Source of the DNA: Euryarchaeota archaeon UBA596
GTDB lineage: Archaea; Thermoplasmatota; Poseidoniia; Poseidoniales; Poseidoniaceae
DNA length: 15,076 nt
NCBI GenBank assembly: GCA_002498205.1
Contig: DAGQ01000051.1
Location: 1-15,076, forward strand
Reading direction: 5' to 3'
Shown here piece by piece: positions 12,657 through 15,076 of this stretch. The notes beneath the pieces are model-generated. The model was not told the DNA's origin. It saw only the letters and a list, made by a program, of their open reading frames with translations, and did no database searches. Both the position numbers and the translations under genes were made by a program. How positions within the stretch are numbered: position 1 is the first letter of the stretch; every line of letters starts with the position of its first letter.

Positions 12657-15076
12657 CTATTTTTCACCAGGTAATGGTTCATCATCAGGACGTTTTTCAT
12701 CAACTTCAATAATTGCAAAATCCTTTTTTATTCTTTGAGTTAATTTTTCTAATAATTTAGGCCCCCATCCAGGTAATGATAATAATTTATTTTTATCCTT
12801 GGATGTTAATTTTAAAATATCTTTGGGAGTTTGTAATCCAAAGTTTACTAAATCCCTAGCTCTTTTTCTACCAATGTTTGGTAATGTTACAAGATTTAAT
12901 AATTCTTTTTTACAACCATAACGAATTCTTTTTCTTAAATTTTCCATTTTTTCCATAACGATAGATTTTGAATTTGAATATGTTTCATCAAATTTTTTAT
13001 CATAATATAATATCTGTTTTGCTGAAAAAAGTAACCATTCTGCTAATTCAATTCTTGTTCTTAAATCACCCGGCATTACATTATGTCTTTTTTCTAATTC
13101 TCTGTGTTCAAATTCTTCTATCCAATCACTAAGTACTCTAGTTGATTTTATTCTACTTAGATGAATATCTTCTAATTCTTTTTTATTGAGTAACTCATTT
13201 TCAATGATTGATGCTTTTTCTAAGAGGATCTCATATTCTGAATCTTTCCACCAAAAATTCATAAAATCGTCAGTAGATGAGATTAGGTACAATAATCCTT
13301 CATCAGTAAGAGGTAAGTTTTCTTCGTTTCTGTAAACTCTACGAACAGCCCTTCTTAAGCCATCTCTTAATAACAATCCACTGGTTGGATCTAAGTACAT
13401 TCTGTTAACCAATCTTCCAAATTCACTTGCTTCATAAGTCATTACTAGTGGTTCAGATGTTTTTGGTTCGATAATGTCTTGTTCCCAATTACTTGCTAAA
13501 TTGAATCCTAGACTTTTTGGGGCTTTTGAAACACTTTTAGGGTTGTTTTCGAATGAGATTCCTTCAGAACCTTTTGCAATATTTATCCATGTGGGTACTT
13601 CATCATTCCAACTTTCATTCTCATCCATTGTAATTTCAATTGGAATTGAATCATATAATTCATTATTACATCCAAGTCTTGTTATTAATTCATTTTCGGA
13701 AAGCCATTGAATCCATTGTTCAATCCTTTCTTCAAGCATTTTTACTGGTTGAGAATGTCCTAAAAATGTATTTTTAAAAAATTTGCTAATGGAATATCTA
13801 GTATTAATTCTACCTGTTGAAACCATTGCTAAAATATGTATTCTTAATGCATTTTCGGAAGCTAATTTTGAAGTGACATCTTCAGGATTTCCATGAATGA
13901 ATCGTTCTGATATCTCATCTGCATTTTCAAATGATCTTTCGCCTTTACAATGCAACCAAGCTTCTCCAATGGAATCATATCTCGGCCTTCCTGCTCTACC
14001 TAACATTTGTTGTACTTCCATAACAGAAAGCCAACGAGACATTCCATTTTCGTATCTTTTTAAATCTCTAATAATCACTCTTCTAGCAGGTAGATTTACT
14101 CCTGATGCTAAAGTTGGTGTGGCTACAATACACAATATTTTTTTATTTCTAAAAGCCTCCTCAATAAACTTTCTTTGCTTGCTATTTAATCCGGCATGGT
14201 GGAAAACAACACCTCCCAAGATAGTTGATTCAAGAGAGTCTGAAATGGAAGAATCATCTCCCAATAATGAAATCTCTTTTTTTAATGATTCAAGTTCCTT
14301 TAATCTTTCATTATTCTCACGAGTCCATTTTTTCCTAACTCTTTCAGAAAGTTTTCTTGCTAAACTTTGAGCGGACCTTCTAGTAGAAACAAAAATCAAC
14401 GATTGTATGTTTTGTTCTAATGAATCTTCTAATGCTGCAATCATTGGCTGTGATGCAGGCCCCTTTAGAGTTCTAGGTGGTGGCAATTTTGAAGTTTCTT
14501 TTGAATTAGAAATTCTTTTTCTTGGTTCAAGATCAATATTTGCCAAGGTAGATTGTTCTAATGTTACGGGCCTCCAAGATGAAACAATTAGTTTGGCACG
14601 TAACCATTTTGCTAAATTTTCAGAATTTCCAACTGTTGCAGATAAAGCGATAATTTGAACATTAGAATTAGAATATAAAAACCGCGTTAAATTTATTTCC
14701 ATTGTTGGCCCTCTAGAATAATCATGAATTAAGTGAACCTCATCAGCAATTATTATGCTTAAACCCTCCATTAATTCGGGTTTATTTCTCATCAAAGAAT
14801 CGAATTTTTCACTAGTGCATACAATGATGTCTGCATTGTTAATGTTGGTATTTTCGCCATCTCTATCTCCTAGAGATAATCCTATTTTTAGTCCTATTAC
14901 ATTCCCAATTTCCGAGAGCTCAGTAAACTTTTCACCAGCTAGTGCTTTCAAAGGGACAATATAAACTGCTTTACTTCCCTTATTTTTTACAAGTAAATTT
15001 TGGATTATTCCGATGTACGCAATTAAGGATTTACCGCTTGCAGTTGGAATTGAAATTAATGTATTTTCTCCTTTTA
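12657..15076 (-). CDS. hel308: Hel308-family DNA helicase (5' end outside window)
   Basis: 805 residues are visible and the N-terminus is missing. Counting from the window edge, the Ski2-like superfamily 2 motifs occur in order: Walker A P-T-A-S-G-K-S at 10-16, motif Ia P-L-K-A-L-A at 41-46, D-E-V-H at 111-114, S-A-T at 145-147, motif IV L-I-F-V-S-T-R-R near 226-233, motif V A-T-P-T-L-A-S-G-V-N-L-P near 318-329 and Q-Q-M-L-G-R-A-G-R near 355-363. A winged-helix and ratchet part follows, then a C-terminal helix-hairpin-helix domain (L-P-N-I-G-R-K-R-A-R near 730-739; L-P-G-W-G-P-K near 767-773). Hel308 is a 3'-5' helicase acting at stalled forks. Known archaeal enzymes are about 690-720 residues; this one exceeds 805, largely through an insert near 466-546. 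The frame is open to the edge, so the TTG at 14951 (Leu of motif Ia) is not a start. Confidence 0.93.
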   Translation of the reverse strand, partial: KGENTLISIPTASGKSLIAYIGIIQNLLVKNKGSKAVYIVPLKALAGEKFTELSEIGNVIGLKIGLSLGDRDGENTNINNADIIVCTSEKFDSLMRNKPELMEGLSIIIADEVHLIHDYSRGPTMEINLTRFLYSNSNVQIIALSATVGNSENLAKWLRAKLIVSSWRPVTLEQSTLANIDLEPRKRISNSKETSKLPPPRTLKGPASQPMIAALEDSLEQNIQSLIFVSTRRSAQSLARKLSERVRKKWTRENNERLKELESLKKEISLLGDDSSISDSLESTILGGVVFHHAGLNSKQRKFIEEAFRNKKILCIVATPTLASGVNLPARRVIIRDLKRYENGMSRWLSVMEVQQMLGRAGRPRYDSIGEAWLHCKGERSFENADEISERFIHGNPEDVTSKLASENALRIHILAMVSTGRINTRYSISKFFKNTFLGHSQPVKMLEERIEQWIQWLSENELITRLGCNNELYDSIPIEITMDENESWNDEVPTWINIAKGSEGISFENNPKSVSKAPKSLGFNLASNWEQDIIEPKTSEPLVMTYEASEFGRLVNRMYLDPTSGLLLRDGLRRAVRRVYRNEENLPLTDEGLLYLISSTDDFMNFWWKDSEYEILLEKASIIENELLNKKELEDIHLSRIKSTRVLSDWIEEFEHRELEKRHNVMPGDLRTRIELAEWLLFSAKQILYYDKKFDETYSNSKSIVMEKMENLRKRIRYGCKKELLNLVTLPNIGRKRARDLVNFGLQTPKDILKLTSKDKNKLLSLPGWGPKLLEKLTQRIKKDFAIIEVDEKRPDDEPLPGEK

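Noticed and set aside
14907..14951. TTG at 14951 as the hel308 start
   Set aside because: The frame continues to the window edge through a perfect Walker A motif and motif Ia, so the TTG is an internal Leu codon and the true start lies outside the window.

Overview
This is AT-rich archaeal chromosomal DNA. It carries archaeal-type membrane lipid genes (prenyl synthase plus geranylgeranyl reductase), the peripheral stalk subunit H of an A-type ATP synthase, an RPA with its RPA-associated partner, the KEOPS subunit Cgi121, Hel308 helicase and a Tad-like pilus motor. Together these point to a euryarchaeon. Low GC, short intergenic spaces and this gene mix suggest marine Poseidoniales (Marine Group II) or a relative, but that placement is inference. 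Start sites are mixed: genes inside operons have clear Shine-Dalgarno sequences, while several first genes have TATA-like boxes at near-leaderless spacing. I saw no rRNA, tRNA, CRISPR array, insertion sequence or integrase.

Layout from left to right. (1) 1-353, minus: ahaH, the probable first gene of the ATP synthase operon, with the first codons of the next subunit at the window edge. (2) 434-2530, minus: a two-gene lipid operon, GGPP-type prenyl synthase then geranylgeranyl reductase. (3) 2600-3598, plus: divergent from the lipid operon, a protein resembling porphobilinogen deaminase (HemC) along its whole length but lacking the catalytic Asp and the cofactor-attaching Cys. (4) 3602-4240, minus, and 4383-6248, plus: a divergent pair, a small coiled-coil protein and a large protein with three SAP-like DNA-binding repeats, sharing a 142-bp control region with repeated CGAAAA boxes. 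(5) 6362-9285, minus: a four-gene operon with a small unrecognised beta-rich protein, two T2SSF membrane proteins and a TadA/CpaF-like secretion ATPase. (6) 9355-11931, minus: rpa and its directly abutting partner. (7) 12070-15076, minus: hel308 (N-terminus outside the window) followed by cgi121.

The right third is a genome-maintenance block: Hel308 acts at stalled forks, RPA and its partner bind single-stranded DNA, and Cgi121 belongs to the KEOPS tRNA-modification complex. The middle is a compact motor for a surface filament whose pilins and prepilin peptidase are not in the window. The left third makes the isoprenoid chains of archaeal lipids and saturates them. The points most worth following up are the catalytically empty HemC-like protein, the RPA whose zinc-ribbon cysteines are gone, the roughly 80-residue insert in Hel308, the small protein leading the pilus operon, and the SAP/coiled-coil divergent pair.
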